A stretch of 64,000 nucleotides of DNA from Croceibacterium sp. TMG7-5b_MA50 (lineage in GTDB: Bacteria; Pseudomonadota; Alphaproteobacteria; Sphingomonadales; Sphingomonadaceae), in contig NZ_CP156082.1 in NCBI RefSeq assembly GCF_039830145.1, positions 266,001 through 330,000 on the forward strand, written 5' to 3'. The notes beneath the pieces were generated by a model. The model searched no databases and was not told the DNA's origin. It was given only the letters and a program-made list of their open reading frames with translations. Below, piece by piece: positions 34,228 through 44,047 of this stretch. Every line of letters starts with the position of its first letter. The first letter of the stretch is position 1. Both the position numbers and the translations under genes were made by a program.

Positions 34228-35817
34228 CTACTTCGTGGCCACGTTGGGGTACGCAACGCCGAGCTGCTCCAGATAGGAGCCATAGCGTGCCGGATCGTAG
34301 TAATATTGCTGCATCTGCGGGCGCAGCCGGTTCATGACCTCCGTATTGAGGTGGATCGCCGGCTTGTCCTCCGGCGTCAGGACCGGCGCATATTGCTCAG
34401 TCGCGAATTGCACGTCCTGCTGGTACCGGCGGGCCGCCGTCACCAGTTCGGGCGTGGTCAGCAGGTCCAGCGTGGTCAAGGCGACCGCCTTGGCACCGGC
34501 GACTGCACCCTTGTGCGCCACTGGCGTGGCCATCGCCATGGCGGAGGTGACGTTGTGGCCGATCATGCTGGGCACGTTGCTTGGAAAGCGGATCGTGATG
34601 GTCGGCACGGCCCACATGATATCACCGATGTCGTCCGATCCGCCGCCGGTCGGCCGTTCGTTGGTCGGCTTGCCGAGCTCGCCCACCTCGCTGCGCAGCG
34701 GCGCCGTCGTCAGCTGGTTCGCCTCTTGCAGCGACCGGGCGAAGGCCTGATCGTCCGCGCTCCATTGCGGCATGCCGACGCTCTGGATGTTGGCATAGGC
34801 CGCCTCCGCCAGGGGCTGGTTGCCCCATTGGGGCGCGGCATAGCCCAGCGTGCGGCGGGTGACCGTGGTGCCGGTCATCTCCGCGGCGGCTTCCGACATG
34901 GTGTTGCCGATCTCGTACAATGCGCGGATGCCGGCGAAGGTATGGTCGCGGAAGTAGTACCAGACCGATGCATCGCCGGGCACGATGTTGGGCTGCCCAC
35001 CGCCATTGGTGATGACGTAGTGCGACCGCTGGGTAAGCGGCAGATGCTCCCGCCGGAAGTTCCAGCCGATATCCATCAGCTCCACGCCGTCCAGTGCGCT
35101 GCGGCCTGCCCATGGCGCGCCGGCGCCATGGCTGGTCTTGCCTTTGAAGGTGTATTCAACTGAGACCATGCCGTTGCTGGTGCTGGGACCGTAGCTGGTC
35201 GAAAAATCGGAACTGACATGGGTGAAGATGCAGGCATCGACCCCTTCGAACATGCCGTCACGCACGAAGAAGGCCTTGGTCGCCAGCAATTCCTCCGCCA
35301 CACCCGGCCACAGCATCAGCGTGCCGGACAGATTGTGCTTCTCCATCACCTCCTTGGTGGCGAGGGCCGCGGCAACCATCACCGGCATGCCGGAATTGTG
35401 CCCTTCGCCATGGCCAGGCGCGCCTTCCACCATCGGCTTGATCTCGCCGGTGCCGGGATACTGGCTGAGGCCGAGCAGCCCGTCGACATCGCTGCCGAGC
35501 GCGATCTTCGGCCCGCCGCTGCCGCGAGTGTAGGTGGCGGTCCACGCAGTCGGGATGCCGGCCGCGCCCTTCACGATGGTGAAGCCGTTCTCTTCCAGAA
35601 TGCCGGTCAGATATTCCATTGTCTGGAACTCCTGAAAGCCGGGCTCGGCGAAGCTGAAGACGCTGTCCACCATGACCTGCACCAGCTTCGCGTTTCCGTC
35701 GATGCTGGCAGTGGCTTCCTGCTTGTAGGCAGCGGGTGCCTCCGCATGGGCGGTGCTGCCGATGGCGAGAGCGCCGGCGGCGGCGGCGTATAGGGTGGCA
35801 GTCCGGAACGCTTTCAT
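34228..35817 (-). CDS. Exported M20 amidohydrolase, AbgB-like
   Basis: A 529-residue metal-dependent amidohydrolase of the M20 family, closest in pattern to p-aminobenzoyl-glutamate hydrolase subunit B. A signal peptide (MKAFRTATLYAAAAGALAIG, then STAHA) sends it to the periplasm. M20 elements visible are IALGSDVDGL, then GAPGHGEGHNSGM, WPGVAEELLATK and the dimerisation domain EYTFKGKTSHGAGAPWAGRS. ATG 35817 has GGGGAGGAC seven bases upstream, so the six extra codons of the longer frame are dropped. It follows the TonB-dependent receptor by 73 bases, with a hairpin in between, and lies downstream of an Lrp-type regulator. I infer that it hydrolyses an N-acyl amino acid or peptide imported by that receptor. 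Confidence 0.9.
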   Translation of the reverse strand: MKAFRTATLYAAAAGALAIGSTAHAEAPAAYKQEATASIDGNAKLVQVMVDSVFSFAEPGFQEFQTMEYLTGILEENGFTIVKGAAGIPTAWTATYTRGSGGPKIALGSDVDGLLGLSQYPGTGEIKPMVEGAPGHGEGHNSGMPVMVAAALATKEVMEKHNLSGTLMLWPGVAEELLATKAFFVRDGMFEGVDACIFTHVSSDFSTSYGPSTSNGMVSVEYTFKGKTSHGAGAPWAGRSALDGVELMDIGWNFRREHLPLTQRSHYVITNGGGQPNIVPGDASVWYYFRDHTFAGIRALYEIGNTMSEAAAEMTGTTVTRRTLGYAAPQWGNQPLAEAAYANIQSVGMPQWSADDQAFARSLQEANQLTTAPLRSEVGELGKPTNERPTGGGSDDIGDIMWAVPTITIRFPSNVPSMIGHNVTSAMAMATPVAHKGAVAGAKAVALTTLDLLTTPELVTAARRYQQDVQFATEQYAPVLTPEDKPAIHLNTEVMNRLRPQMQQYYYDPARYGSYLEQLGVAYPNVATK

Positions 35818-35852
35818 CTCAATTGTCCTCCCCAAGGTGGAAAGCAGACGGA

Positions 35853-35871
35853 GCGAACCTGGATGGTTCGC
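35853..35871 (-). other. Intercistronic hairpin between TonB receptor and M20 hydrolase
   Basis: GCGAACC-TGGAT-GGTTCGC is a perfect 7-bp stem with a 5-base loop in the 73-base gap. There is no T-tract, so it may protect or adjust the level of the two halves of one transcript rather than end it. Confidence 0.4.
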
Positions 35872-35890
35872 GCCGCCGTGATGACCGATG

Positions 35891-38818
35891 TCAGTAACGG
35901 ACCCGCAGGCCCATCCGGAATGTCCGGCCGAAGGTGTCGTAGCGTGACCTGCTCGTCTGCGGGTATGCGGGCGTATTGTTGCCGTCCGGCCCGTTGCCGA
36001 CCAGTTCGGGATCGCGATCGAACACGTTCTTCACCGCGAACAGCAGCTGGGCATCGACGCCCCTCAGTTCGAAATCGTAGTTGAAGTTGGTGTCGAAATA
36101 GATCGCGCCAGGCACGTCGTTGATGTTGATCGTGCGATACAGTGCCCGGTCCGTGCTGCTGGTGAAGGTCGGGCAACCGGTCGTGCATTCGATCCAGTCA
36201 TTGTCGTAGGTGCCGCCGGTATGGCCGCGCCCGACCAGCGAGGCGCCGAACCCGCTGTCCATGTCGTAGCCGACGCTGAAGCGGTATTGCAGTTCGGGCA
36301 GGCTGAAGGTGCCGGCGGCATCGTCCGTGATCGGGTCGATGCCGTTGTCGGTCACATTTTCCAGCGTGTAGGTGCCGAGCGCCCGCAGCGATAGCTCGCC
36401 GGGGCCGACCGGCCGGCGATAGCTCGCCTCGAAGTCGATCCCGCGCGATGTCTGGCTGGCGAAGTTGTAGTTGGTGATGTCGATCGTGACGATGTCGGTC
36501 GACCCGGGCGCGGCATAGTTGATGTCGTCGCAGAATTCCTGCTGCGCCTGTTCGAAGCAGAAATTGACTGTCGTCTGCGCGCCGATCTGGCTGATCGCGT
36601 CCTCCACCTCGATGTCGAAGTAATCGACAGTCAGGGCGAGGCCCGGCGCGAAGGAGGGTGTATATACCGCACCCACGCCGTAGGTCTGCGCAACTTCCGG
36701 ATCCAGCAGCGGGTTGCCGGCGAAGTTCTGGACGAACTCGTCCGCCCGCACTGATCCATTGGCCAGCGGCACGTTGACCGAGTTGGTTCGCGCCGTGCCC
36801 GGATCGAACAGCTCGGCGATGTTGGGCGCGCGGATGTCGCGCGACACCGTGCCGCGCAGGCGCAGGTCGTCGAACGGTTCGGCAACCAGGCCGGCCTTCC
36901 AGGTGGTCACCGTGCCCGATGTCGAGTAATCGGTGACGCGCACCGCGCCGTTGAACTCGACGCCGTCGTACAGCGGGAACAGCAGTTCCGCGTAGGCTTC
37001 CTTGACGGTGTACGATCCTTCGATCACCCGGAAGTTGCCGTACAGCCAGAACAGGTTGGGATTGGTGCTGTACTGGTTCTCGTCGGTGTAGCCGTCGACC
37101 GATTCCTTGCGCCACTCGCCGCCGAACGCCAGGCTGACCGGGCCGGCCCAGTTTTCGAACAGGTTGCTGGTAGCGAAGTTGAGGCCGGCGACCTCCTGCT
37201 TGATGTACTGCGTCCGCTCCGGATAGATGGCCAGGAGCCATTGCAGCGCGTCCTGCGTGACGCCGCCGATGCCGATGCGGTTCAGGGGGACGCAGCCCGG
37301 CTGGTCGTTGGCCGGATTGGCATCGATGTTCACGCGGCACACGATATTGCCGCGGCTGTCATAGACCGCGTCCTGCGCGGCGTTCATGCGGTCCGCGCGC
37401 CAGGAATTCACCAGCACCTCGTTGGAGGTGGTCTTGCCGTACTGGTAGTAGCCGTCCCACGACCAGCCCATCGATCCCACGTCGAAATCGCCGTTGCCGC
37501 CCACGACATAGCGTTCGACCTGCCGGTCCGTCCGGCCGCCGCCGGCAGGGATGCCGGCATTGCTGGTGCCGATCGTGTAGGTCGTCGTGCCCGCCGCATT
37601 GTACAATGCCGCCGGCAGGAAGGCGTTGTCCGACCGGATCGGCACGTTCACGCTGGGCGTCTGCTGGTAATAGCTGAGCCCTTCGAACCGGTTGTACGAT
37701 GCTTGACCGAACAGGGTGAACCACGGCGCGAATTCGTATTCCGCGCGGCCGAACAGCGACAGGCGATCCTCGTCATTCGCCAGCGAGTTGGAGCTGCGGT
37801 GATTGGCGCTGGTGATGTCGTAATCGCCGCCGATCATCCACTGTCCGCTGATCGCGCCATAGGCGAGCTGGTTCAGCGTGGGGCGGCCGGTCGCGGGATC
37901 GATCACGCCGAAATACGTGCCGCGCCGGGGCCCTGCGGTGATGAGGCCGCCCGGCGTGAAGTTTGACGAGCCAATGCCTGCCTGGATCAGCCGCTGGGGC
38001 AGGCCATTGGTGGCCGTGTAGGCCGGATTGTTGATCTGGAAGTAGCCGCTGTCGTTCCAGTCACGATCGATCGTGTGCTGCCCCTCCTGCGTGAAGTATT
38101 CGGCCGAGACCACCACATGCCCGCGGTCGTCGGCAAAGGGCGAGCCCAGCGTCATCGAGACCTTGTGGTTCGGGATGTCGCCATAGGTGGTGACGCCGTA
38201 TTCGTAATCGGCGCTGATGCCGGTGAAATCAGTATCCAGCACGAAATTGACCACGCCCGCGACCGCGTCCGACCCGTAGACGGAGGAGGCGCCGCCGGTG
38301 ACGACCTCGACCCGTTCGATCAAGGCCTGCGGGATCGTGTTGATGTCGACCAGCCCGGTGGATGTCGACGCGACGGAGCGCTGCCCATCGATCAGGATCA
38401 GCGTGCGGTTCTGGCCCAGGCTGCGCAGGTTCAATGCGCTGACGCCGGTCTGCCCGTTGGAGAGTGAGCCCGAATTCGTCACCGCAGTCTGGCTGCCGGT
38501 GACGGAGGGCAGGGTGTTGACGAAGTCGGCGATGTTGGCGGGCGCCTCCGTGCTGATCTCCTCCCCGCTGACCACGCTGACGGGGGTGGGCGCGTCATTG
38601 CCGTCGCGCACGATGCGTGAGCCGGTGACGATGATGGCCTCGCCGCCATCCGCCGCTTCCCCGGCCGCGGTGTCGACCTGCGGATTGGCCGGCGCAGATG
38701 CGATCTGCGCACTGGCAGCGGCGGGAAGCACGGCGATGGCCCCGACAAGGCCGGCTGCGTGGCATAGCAAACGTGCCTGATACCGCCCGCGCAGCTGCGC
38801 CCGTTGCGTCGTATTCAT
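35891..38818 (-). CDS. TonB-dependent outer-membrane receptor
   Basis: A 975-residue TonB-dependent transporter. The signal peptide (LVGAIAVLPAAASAQ) is followed by a short linker and a TonB-box-like EAIIVTGSR near residue 60. The plug domain has NLRSLGQNRTLILIDGQRS and VVTGGASSVYGSDAVAGVVN. A large barrel ends in GLRVRY (terminal aromatic). The ILIDGQR and SSVYGSDAVAG motifs are typical of the very abundant sphingomonad receptors. The substrate is unknown; co-transcription with an M20 hydrolase suggests a peptide or N-acyl amino acid. ATG 38818 is preceded by AGGGGGG nine bases upstream. Confidence 0.95.
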   Translation of the reverse strand: MNTTQRAQLRGRYQARLLCHAAGLVGAIAVLPAAASAQIASAPANPQVDTAAGEAADGGEAIIVTGSRIVRDGNDAPTPVSVVSGEEISTEAPANIADFVNTLPSVTGSQTAVTNSGSLSNGQTGVSALNLRSLGQNRTLILIDGQRSVASTSTGLVDINTIPQALIERVEVVTGGASSVYGSDAVAGVVNFVLDTDFTGISADYEYGVTTYGDIPNHKVSMTLGSPFADDRGHVVVSAEYFTQEGQHTIDRDWNDSGYFQINNPAYTATNGLPQRLIQAGIGSSNFTPGGLITAGPRRGTYFGVIDPATGRPTLNQLAYGAISGQWMIGGDYDITSANHRSSNSLANDEDRLSLFGRAEYEFAPWFTLFGQASYNRFEGLSYYQQTPSVNVPIRSDNAFLPAALYNAAGTTTYTIGTSNAGIPAGGGRTDRQVERYVVGGNGDFDVGSMGWSWDGYYQYGKTTSNEVLVNSWRADRMNAAQDAVYDSRGNIVCRVNIDANPANDQPGCVPLNRIGIGGVTQDALQWLLAIYPERTQYIKQEVAGLNFATSNLFENWAGPVSLAFGGEWRKESVDGYTDENQYSTNPNLFWLYGNFRVIEGSYTVKEAYAELLFPLYDGVEFNGAVRVTDYSTSGTVTTWKAGLVAEPFDDLRLRGTVSRDIRAPNIAELFDPGTARTNSVNVPLANGSVRADEFVQNFAGNPLLDPEVAQTYGVGAVYTPSFAPGLALTVDYFDIEVEDAISQIGAQTTVNFCFEQAQQEFCDDINYAAPGSTDIVTIDITNYNFASQTSRGIDFEASYRRPVGPGELSLRALGTYTLENVTDNGIDPITDDAAGTFSLPELQYRFSVGYDMDSGFGASLVGRGHTGGTYDNDWIECTTGCPTFTSSTDRALYRTININDVPGAIYFDTNFNYDFELRGVDAQLLFAVKNVFDRDPELVGNGPDGNNTPAYPQTSRSRYDTFGRTFRMGLRVRY

Positions 38819-39065
38819 GGATCAACCCCCCTGTTGCAGGTGCCTGTTGATCCTCCCCCGCACGCCCGCCAGCGTTGTGTTATCGGCCTCGCAGCGAAGA
38901 TTTCCCCCGCGAGTGTCTGATGACGGACGACGGCAATGTAACTGAAAGATGGCGGCGCATGACAACTAACTTTCTACGATTCACCGCCAGATTAGATGAT
39001 TTCTTGCGCAATGTGGCATTCCGACGACAGGATCGCAAACGTCCCATTGACGGCGATTCTGGCAC

Positions 39066-39563
39066 CTATCCCGCCGATTCATCCAAGACCGCCGGCGCGA
39101 CCCGCCGCCGGGCGACCTCACGCAGCAGGAAGCTCGACCGGATCTTGGCGACATGCGGCAGGTTCGACAGCTCCTTGCGATAGACCAGGTCGTAATGGTC
39201 GAAGGAGCGCACGTTGATCATCATCATGAAGTCGTTTTCGCCCGAGATGAAGGAGCAGAACGACATGGAGGGGCATGACATCACCGCCTCTTCGAACTCC
39301 ACCAGCTTGTCCTCCGACTGGCTGTTCAGTTCGATAAGCACCAGCACCGTGATTGCGTAGCCCAGCTTCTGCTGGTTGATGACCGCGGAATAGCCGGTCA
39401 CCACCCCCTTTTCCTCCAGCAGCTTGCGCCGACGCGCGACCGCGGTGCTGGACAGGTTCACCTTTTCCCCAAGGGTCACGTCGGCGGCGCGGCCATCATC
39501 AACCAGTGCGCGCAGGACTCGAAAATCGGTACGGTCCAGCGCCTCACGCACGCTTTTTGCCAT
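39066..39563 (-). CDS. Lrp/AsnC family transcriptional regulator
   Basis: A 165-residue feast/famine regulator. The N-terminal helix-turn-helix spans about 28-52 (VTLGEKVNLSSTAVARRRKL) after LDRTDFRVLRALVDDGR. The C-terminal RAM (ligand-sensing) domain follows (AITVLVLIELNSQSEDKLVE, then GENDFMMMINVRSFDHYDLV). It lies 247 bases upstream of the TonB receptor on the same strand and probably regulates it, sensing an amino acid released by the M20 hydrolase. A perfect 15-bp palindrome lies 30 bases before its start and is likely an autoregulatory operator. Confidence 0.95.
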   Translation of the reverse strand: MAKSVREALDRTDFRVLRALVDDGRAADVTLGEKVNLSSTAVARRRKLLEEKGVVTGYSAVINQQKLGYAITVLVLIELNSQSEDKLVEFEEAVMSCPSMSFCSFISGENDFMMMINVRSFDHYDLVYRKELSNLPHVAKIRSSFLLREVARRRVAPAVLDESAG

Positions 39564-39593
39564 TACATTCCCTCGCTGCGGTGAAATCCATCA

Positions 39594-39608
39594 ATTTGGC
39601 TGCCAAAT
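39594..39608. promoter_or_regulatory. 15-bp palindromic operator upstream of the Lrp/AsnC gene
   Basis: ATTTGGC-T-GCCAAAT is a perfect 15-base palindrome 31-45 bases before the lrp-type start codon. Lrp/AsnC proteins bind AT-ended palindromes of about this length and usually control their own promoter, so autoregulation is likely. No second exact copy was seen before the TonB receptor, only the shorter palindrome TTGCGCAA at 39004-39011. Confidence 0.6.
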
Positions 39609-39832
39609 ACTGCCGTCTTTCCCAAGATATGCAAGGGCAGGAATGATACTTCTCACGGCAAGGCATCCGCATCGGGCGCCGCAAGTACCACCTCCTGCAT
39701 GTGAGAACTTCCCGGATGGGTCGCGCCCTGATGATCCCTGCCTGTCTGCCGAAAGCCTGCTGCAAGGGTGGCGACATGCTTGGGAATTGCGCGTAGGGGT
39801 GGCGCTTGCCTGATCTCCTGAGCGCCCGGTCC

Positions 39833-40936
39833 ATGCTGCAACCTTCCGCTTTTGCCCGATTTTTGGGGCCTGTGGTGCTTTCCGCGCTGCTGTGTGCCGC
39901 ATGTGCCGACGGGGAGGAGAAGGGTGGCGGCCGCCCCCGCGCTGCACCGCTGGTGGAAGTGGTCGCGCCCCGGCCGCACGACTTTGTTGAGGTGATCGAG
40001 GCGGTCGGCACGGCCCGCGCGAACGAACAGGTGACGATCAGCGCCCCAGTGACGGAGCGGATCGAGCGGCTGCATTTCGATGACGGGCAGTATGTCCGCC
40101 GCGGGCAATTGCTGGCAACGCTCGCGCAGGGGCAGGAGCAGGCGGTGCTGGCGGCGGCCAATGCCACGGGCGCCCAATCCCGCGCGCAGCTCGACCGTAT
40201 TCAAGCATTGAGCGAGCGTGGCTTCGCAACCACGGCGCAGCTCGACACGCAGGTCGCGATCGAGGCGCGCGCCAGGGCGGAGGCGGATGAAGCGCGGGCA
40301 CAGATTGCCGATCGCACGTTGCGCGCGCCGCTGTCGGGCGCGGTGTCGTTGCGAACCATTTCCGCGGGGTCGATAGTGGCCGCCGGATCGCCGATCGCGG
40401 TCATCAGCGACCTGTCGCGCATCAAGGTCGATTTCACGGTGCCCGAGACGCAGTTGCGCCGGCTGCGGATGGGCGATCCGATCGAAGTTCGCTCCGCCGC
40501 GTTCCCGGGCGAGGTGTTCGGCGGCCGGATCGCCACCATCGATCCGGTGCTCGATCCCGCGACGCGCGCGGTCATGGTTCGGGCGGTGCTGCCAAATCCC
40601 GACGCCCGGCTGAAGCCCGGCATGCTGCTGGAAGTGGCGGTGCAGGCCGCCACCCGGCCCGCACTGGCCGTGCCGGAAATGTCCGTGACGGGCGAGGGAG
40701 CCAACCGCTTCGTGTTCGTGGTCGATGACAAGGGCGTGGCCCGCCGCCGCCAGGTGCGAACAGGCCTGCGTGATGCCGGCGTGATCGAGGTTGCCGGCGT
40801 GGAGCCGGGCATGCGGGTGGTGAGCCGCGGGATCGTGAAGGTTGAGGACGGAATGACCGTGCGCATCGCCGACCAGCCTCGGCGGGCCGCCGATGCTGCT
40901 GACAGCGGTCCCGCCCGCGCGCGGGTTCGCGGCTAA
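39833..40936 (+). CDS. RND efflux periplasmic adaptor (membrane fusion protein, lipoprotein)
   Basis: A 367-residue membrane-fusion protein that links an RND pump to an outer-membrane channel. The signal sequence ends in a lipobox (VVLSALLCAAC), giving a lipid-anchored form as in MexA/AcrA. The body has the barrel-sandwich lipoyl halves (ITERIERLHFDDGQYVRRGQ-like region and LRAPLSGAVSLRTISAGSIV), a short helical hairpin and the beta-barrel ending ...MLLEVAVQAATRPALAVPEM. I chose ATG 39833; the TTG at 39806 would put nine extra residues ahead of the signal sequence. Its TAA stop shares one base with the pump start (TAATG). No outer-membrane channel gene is adjacent. Confidence 0.93.
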   Translation: MLQPSAFARFLGPVVLSALLCAACADGEEKGGGRPRAAPLVEVVAPRPHDFVEVIEAVGTARANEQVTISAPVTERIERLHFDDGQYVRRGQLLATLAQGQEQAVLAAANATGAQSRAQLDRIQALSERGFATTAQLDTQVAIEARARAEADEARAQIADRTLRAPLSGAVSLRTISAGSIVAAGSPIAVISDLSRIKVDFTVPETQLRRLRMGDPIEVRSAAFPGEVFGGRIATIDPVLDPATRAVMVRAVLPNPDARLKPGMLLEVAVQAATRPALAVPEMSVTGEGANRFVFVVDDKGVARRRQVRTGLRDAGVIEVAGVEPGMRVVSRGIVKVEDGMTVRIADQPRRAADAADSGPARARVRG

Positions 40937-43900
40937 TGTGGCTTTCCGACCTCAGCGTCCGGCGGCCGGTGGTGGCGCTGGTGCTGGCCATCCTGCTGAC
41001 GCTGGTCGGGGCGATCGGGTTCCTGAGCCTGTCGGTGCGCGAATATCCGGATACCGACCCGCCAGTCGTGTCGGTGCGCACGACCTACACCGGCGCCAGC
41101 GCGACGGTGGTGGAAAGCCGGATCACCCAGCCGCTGGAGGACCGCCTCGCGGGCGTGGCCGGGATCGAGACGATCACTTCCCAGTCGAGTGACGGTCAGT
41201 CGTCCGTGTCCATCGAGTTCGCCACCGGCACGGATGTCGATTCGGCGGCCAACGATGTGCGCGACCGTGTTGCCGGCGCCCTGAACGACCTGCCGGAGGA
41301 TGCGCTGGCGCCCGAGGTGCGCAAGGTCGATGCCGATGCCCAGCCGATCCTGTTCCTGATGGTTCGTGCGCCGGGCTGGGACCGGCTGCAGCTTGGCGAA
41401 TATGTCGAGCGGGTGCTGGTCGACCGGCTGTCCAACATCAACGGAGTCGCGCAGGTCAATCCGTTCGGCATCGCCCGGCCGGCAATGCGCGTGTGGCTCG
41501 ACGTGGACAAGCTGGCGGCGTTCCGCCTGACCCCGGCGGATGTGGAGGCGGCGCTCCGCACGCAGAACGTGGAGCTGCCCGCCGGCCGGATCGAAAGCGA
41601 GCAGCAGGCGCTGACGCTGCGCGTGGATCGCCAGTTCGTCAGCCCGGCCGATTTCGGCGGCCTCGTGATGGGTCGCGGGGCGGACGGCTACCTGGTCAGG
41701 CTGGGCGATGTCGCCCGGATCGAACGCGGTCCGGAAAACCCCTATTCGGTGTTCCGCCTGAACGGGGAGGACAGCGTCGGGCTGGCCATCGTGCGCCAGT
41801 CGGGGGCCAATACGCTGCAGGTGGCGCAGGATGCGAAGGCGGCGGTCGCCGCCATGGCCGGCGAATTGCCGGAGGGCATGACGATCACGCCCGGATCGGA
41901 CAGCTCCCTGTTCATCGAGCGCGCGATCGATGGGGTGTACCACACCCTGGCCGAGGCGTCGGTGCTGGTCGTGCTGGTGATCTTCCTGTTTCTGGGTAGC
42001 TGGCGCGCGACGATCATCCCGGCCGTGACCGTGCCGATCTGCGTCCTGGCGACTTTCGCCGTGCTGTGGATGCTGGGCTTTTCCATCAACCTGCTGACGC
42101 TGCTGGCGCTGGTACTGGCGATCGGGCTGGTGGTCGACGACGCGATCGTCGTGCTGGAGAACATCCATCATCGGATCGAGGATGGCGAGCCGCCGCTGAC
42201 CGCCGCGTTCCTGGGCGCCCGGCAGGTCGGTTTCGCCGTAATCGCCACCACACTGGTGGTGTGCGCGGTGTTCGTGCCGGTAATGTTCATCGCCGGCCAG
42301 ACCGGCGCCCTGTTCCGCGAACTGGCGGTGGCGATGATCGCCGCTGTCGCGCTGTCGGGCGTGCTGGCGCTGAGCCTCACGCCCATGCTGTGTTCCAAGT
42401 TGCTGCGTCCGAAGCAGGCCGGCGGCTTCGCCGGGCGGGTCGATCGCGTGTTCGCGCGGGTGGAGCGTCTGTATGCCCGCGGGCTGGAAGGCGCGCTGCA
42501 TCGGCCCCTGCTGGTGCTGGTGCCCACGGTTGCGGTGCTGGCGGTGGCGGCGTGGATGTTCGTCGCTCTGCCAAGCGAGCTGGCGCCGGCGGAAGATACC
42601 GGCGTGGTCGAGGCGCGTCTGACCGCGCCGGAAGGTACCAGCTATGCCCAGCTAAACGCGTTCACGCGCGAGGCGGAGAGCGCCATGATGCCGCTGCTCG
42701 GCGCCGGGGCGGTTCGCGGCCTGATGGGGCGGGCGCCATCGGGCGGCGGTGGCGGCACGTCGGAAGATTTCACGCAGGCGCAGGTCAACGCCTTCCTTGT
42801 CCCATGGGAGGAGCGTGAGCAGACCAGTGCCGACATCGCCACGGAGATGAACCGACGGCTGGGCGAGCTGACGGCCATGCGGGGCAATGCCAGCGTGCGC
42901 TCCTCGCTGGGTCGCGGGCGAGGCCAGCCGATCAACTTCGTCATCGCGGGCACCAGCTACGAGGCCCTGGCCGATGCGCGCGACCGGATCATGGCGGCAG
43001 CGCGCGACAATCCGGGGATCGTGAACCTCGACGCCGATTATATCGAGTCCAAGCCGCAGATCCTGATCGAGATCGATCACGAGCGGGCGGGTGACCTCGG
43101 AATCTCGGTCGATGCGATCAGCCAGGCGTTGCAAACGCTGCTCGGGTCGCGGCGGGTGTCCACCTATATCGAAGGGGGCGAGGAATACCGCGTGATCGTG
43201 CAGGCCGATGCCGACGAGCGTGATCGCGAGTCCCGGCTCGACAGCATCTATGTCCGGTCCCGCACCGCTGAGCTGGTGCCCTTGTCCAATGTGGTACGCC
43301 TGCGGGAGGATGCGTCGGCCCGTTCGCTGGGCCGGTTCAACAAGCTGCGCTCGATCACGCTGCAGGGGGGCATCGCGCCCGGCTACTCGCTCGGCTCCGC
43401 GCTGAAATTCCTGGAGGATGTCGCGGCCCGTTCGCCGGAGGTGCTGTCCGTCGGCTATCGCGGGGAAAGCCAGAGCCTCCGCCAGACCGGCTCCTCCATC
43501 TGGATCGTGTTCGGCTTCACCCTCATCACGATCTACCTGCTGTTGGCGGCGCAGTTCGAATCCTTCCTGCACCCGGCGGTGATCGTCACCGCCGTGCCGC
43601 CTGCCTTCGCCGGCGGGGTTGTCGGATTGTGGCTGACAGGGGGCTCGATCAACCTCTACAGCCAGATCGGCCTGGTGATGCTGGTCGGCCTTGCGGCCAA
43701 GAACGGTATCCTGATCGTGGAATTCGCCAACCAGCTGCGTGACGAGGGTCTTGCCTTCGCCGATGCAGTGCGCCAGGCGGCGCACCGGCGCTTGCGGCCC
43801 ATCCTGATGACATCGGTCGCCACGGTGATGGGCGGGGTGCCGCTGGCGATCAGCACAGGCGCCGGCGCCGGGGCGCGTCAATCCATCGGCGTCGTGCTGG

Positions 43901-44046
43901 TGGCGGGCGTCACGCTGACGACCCTGGTCACGATCTTCCTGGTCCCGCTGCTCTACGACCGGCTGGCGCGGCGCACCAGTTCACCCCAAGCCGTCGCCCG
44001 CCAGCTCGAGGCAGAGCTGGACGACCTGCATCCGGAGCCTGCTTGA
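40936..44046 (+). CDS. RND efflux transporter permease (HAE-1 type)
   Basis: A 1036-residue proton-driven multidrug pump of the AcrB/MdtB type. It begins MWLSDLSVRRPVVALVLAIL, has two large periplasmic loops and twelve membrane helices. The proton-relay aspartates are at 401-402 in LVVDDAIVVLENIHHRIEDG. Other signatures are PALAPEDTG-like ELAPAEDTGVV and, near the end, LVGLAAKNGILIVEFANQLR. Drug specificity cannot be read. It is coupled to the adaptor and ends just one base before gcvT, so the glycine cleavage genes are probably read from the same transcript. That arrangement is unusual. Confidence 0.95.
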   Translation: MWLSDLSVRRPVVALVLAILLTLVGAIGFLSLSVREYPDTDPPVVSVRTTYTGASATVVESRITQPLEDRLAGVAGIETITSQSSDGQSSVSIEFATGTDVDSAANDVRDRVAGALNDLPEDALAPEVRKVDADAQPILFLMVRAPGWDRLQLGEYVERVLVDRLSNINGVAQVNPFGIARPAMRVWLDVDKLAAFRLTPADVEAALRTQNVELPAGRIESEQQALTLRVDRQFVSPADFGGLVMGRGADGYLVRLGDVARIERGPENPYSVFRLNGEDSVGLAIVRQSGANTLQVAQDAKAAVAAMAGELPEGMTITPGSDSSLFIERAIDGVYHTLAEASVLVVLVIFLFLGSWRATIIPAVTVPICVLATFAVLWMLGFSINLLTLLALVLAIGLVVDDAIVVLENIHHRIEDGEPPLTAAFLGARQVGFAVIATTLVVCAVFVPVMFIAGQTGALFRELAVAMIAAVALSGVLALSLTPMLCSKLLRPKQAGGFAGRVDRVFARVERLYARGLEGALHRPLLVLVPTVAVLAVAAWMFVALPSELAPAEDTGVVEARLTAPEGTSYAQLNAFTREAESAMMPLLGAGAVRGLMGRAPSGGGGGTSEDFTQAQVNAFLVPWEEREQTSADIATEMNRRLGELTAMRGNASVRSSLGRGRGQPINFVIAGTSYEALADARDRIMAAARDNPGIVNLDADYIESKPQILIEIDHERAGDLGISVDAISQALQTLLGSRRVSTYIEGGEEYRVIVQADADERDRESRLDSIYVRSRTAELVPLSNVVRLREDASARSLGRFNKLRSITLQGGIAPGYSLGSALKFLEDVAARSPEVLSVGYRGESQSLRQTGSSIWIVFGFTLITIYLLLAAQFESFLHPAVIVTAVPPAFAGGVVGLWLTGGSINLYSQIGLVMLVGLAAKNGILIVEFANQLRDEGLAFADAVRQAAHRRLRPILMTSVATVMGGVPLAISTGAGAGARQSIGVVLVAGVTLTTLVTIFLVPLLYDRLARRTSSPQAVARQLEAELDDLHPEPA

Positions 44047-44047
44047 A

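Noticed and set aside
33104-34283. Upstream extension of the tamA frame
   Set aside because: It runs antisense through the YihY-family gene and carries no outer-membrane protein features; the signal peptide lies at the downstream end.
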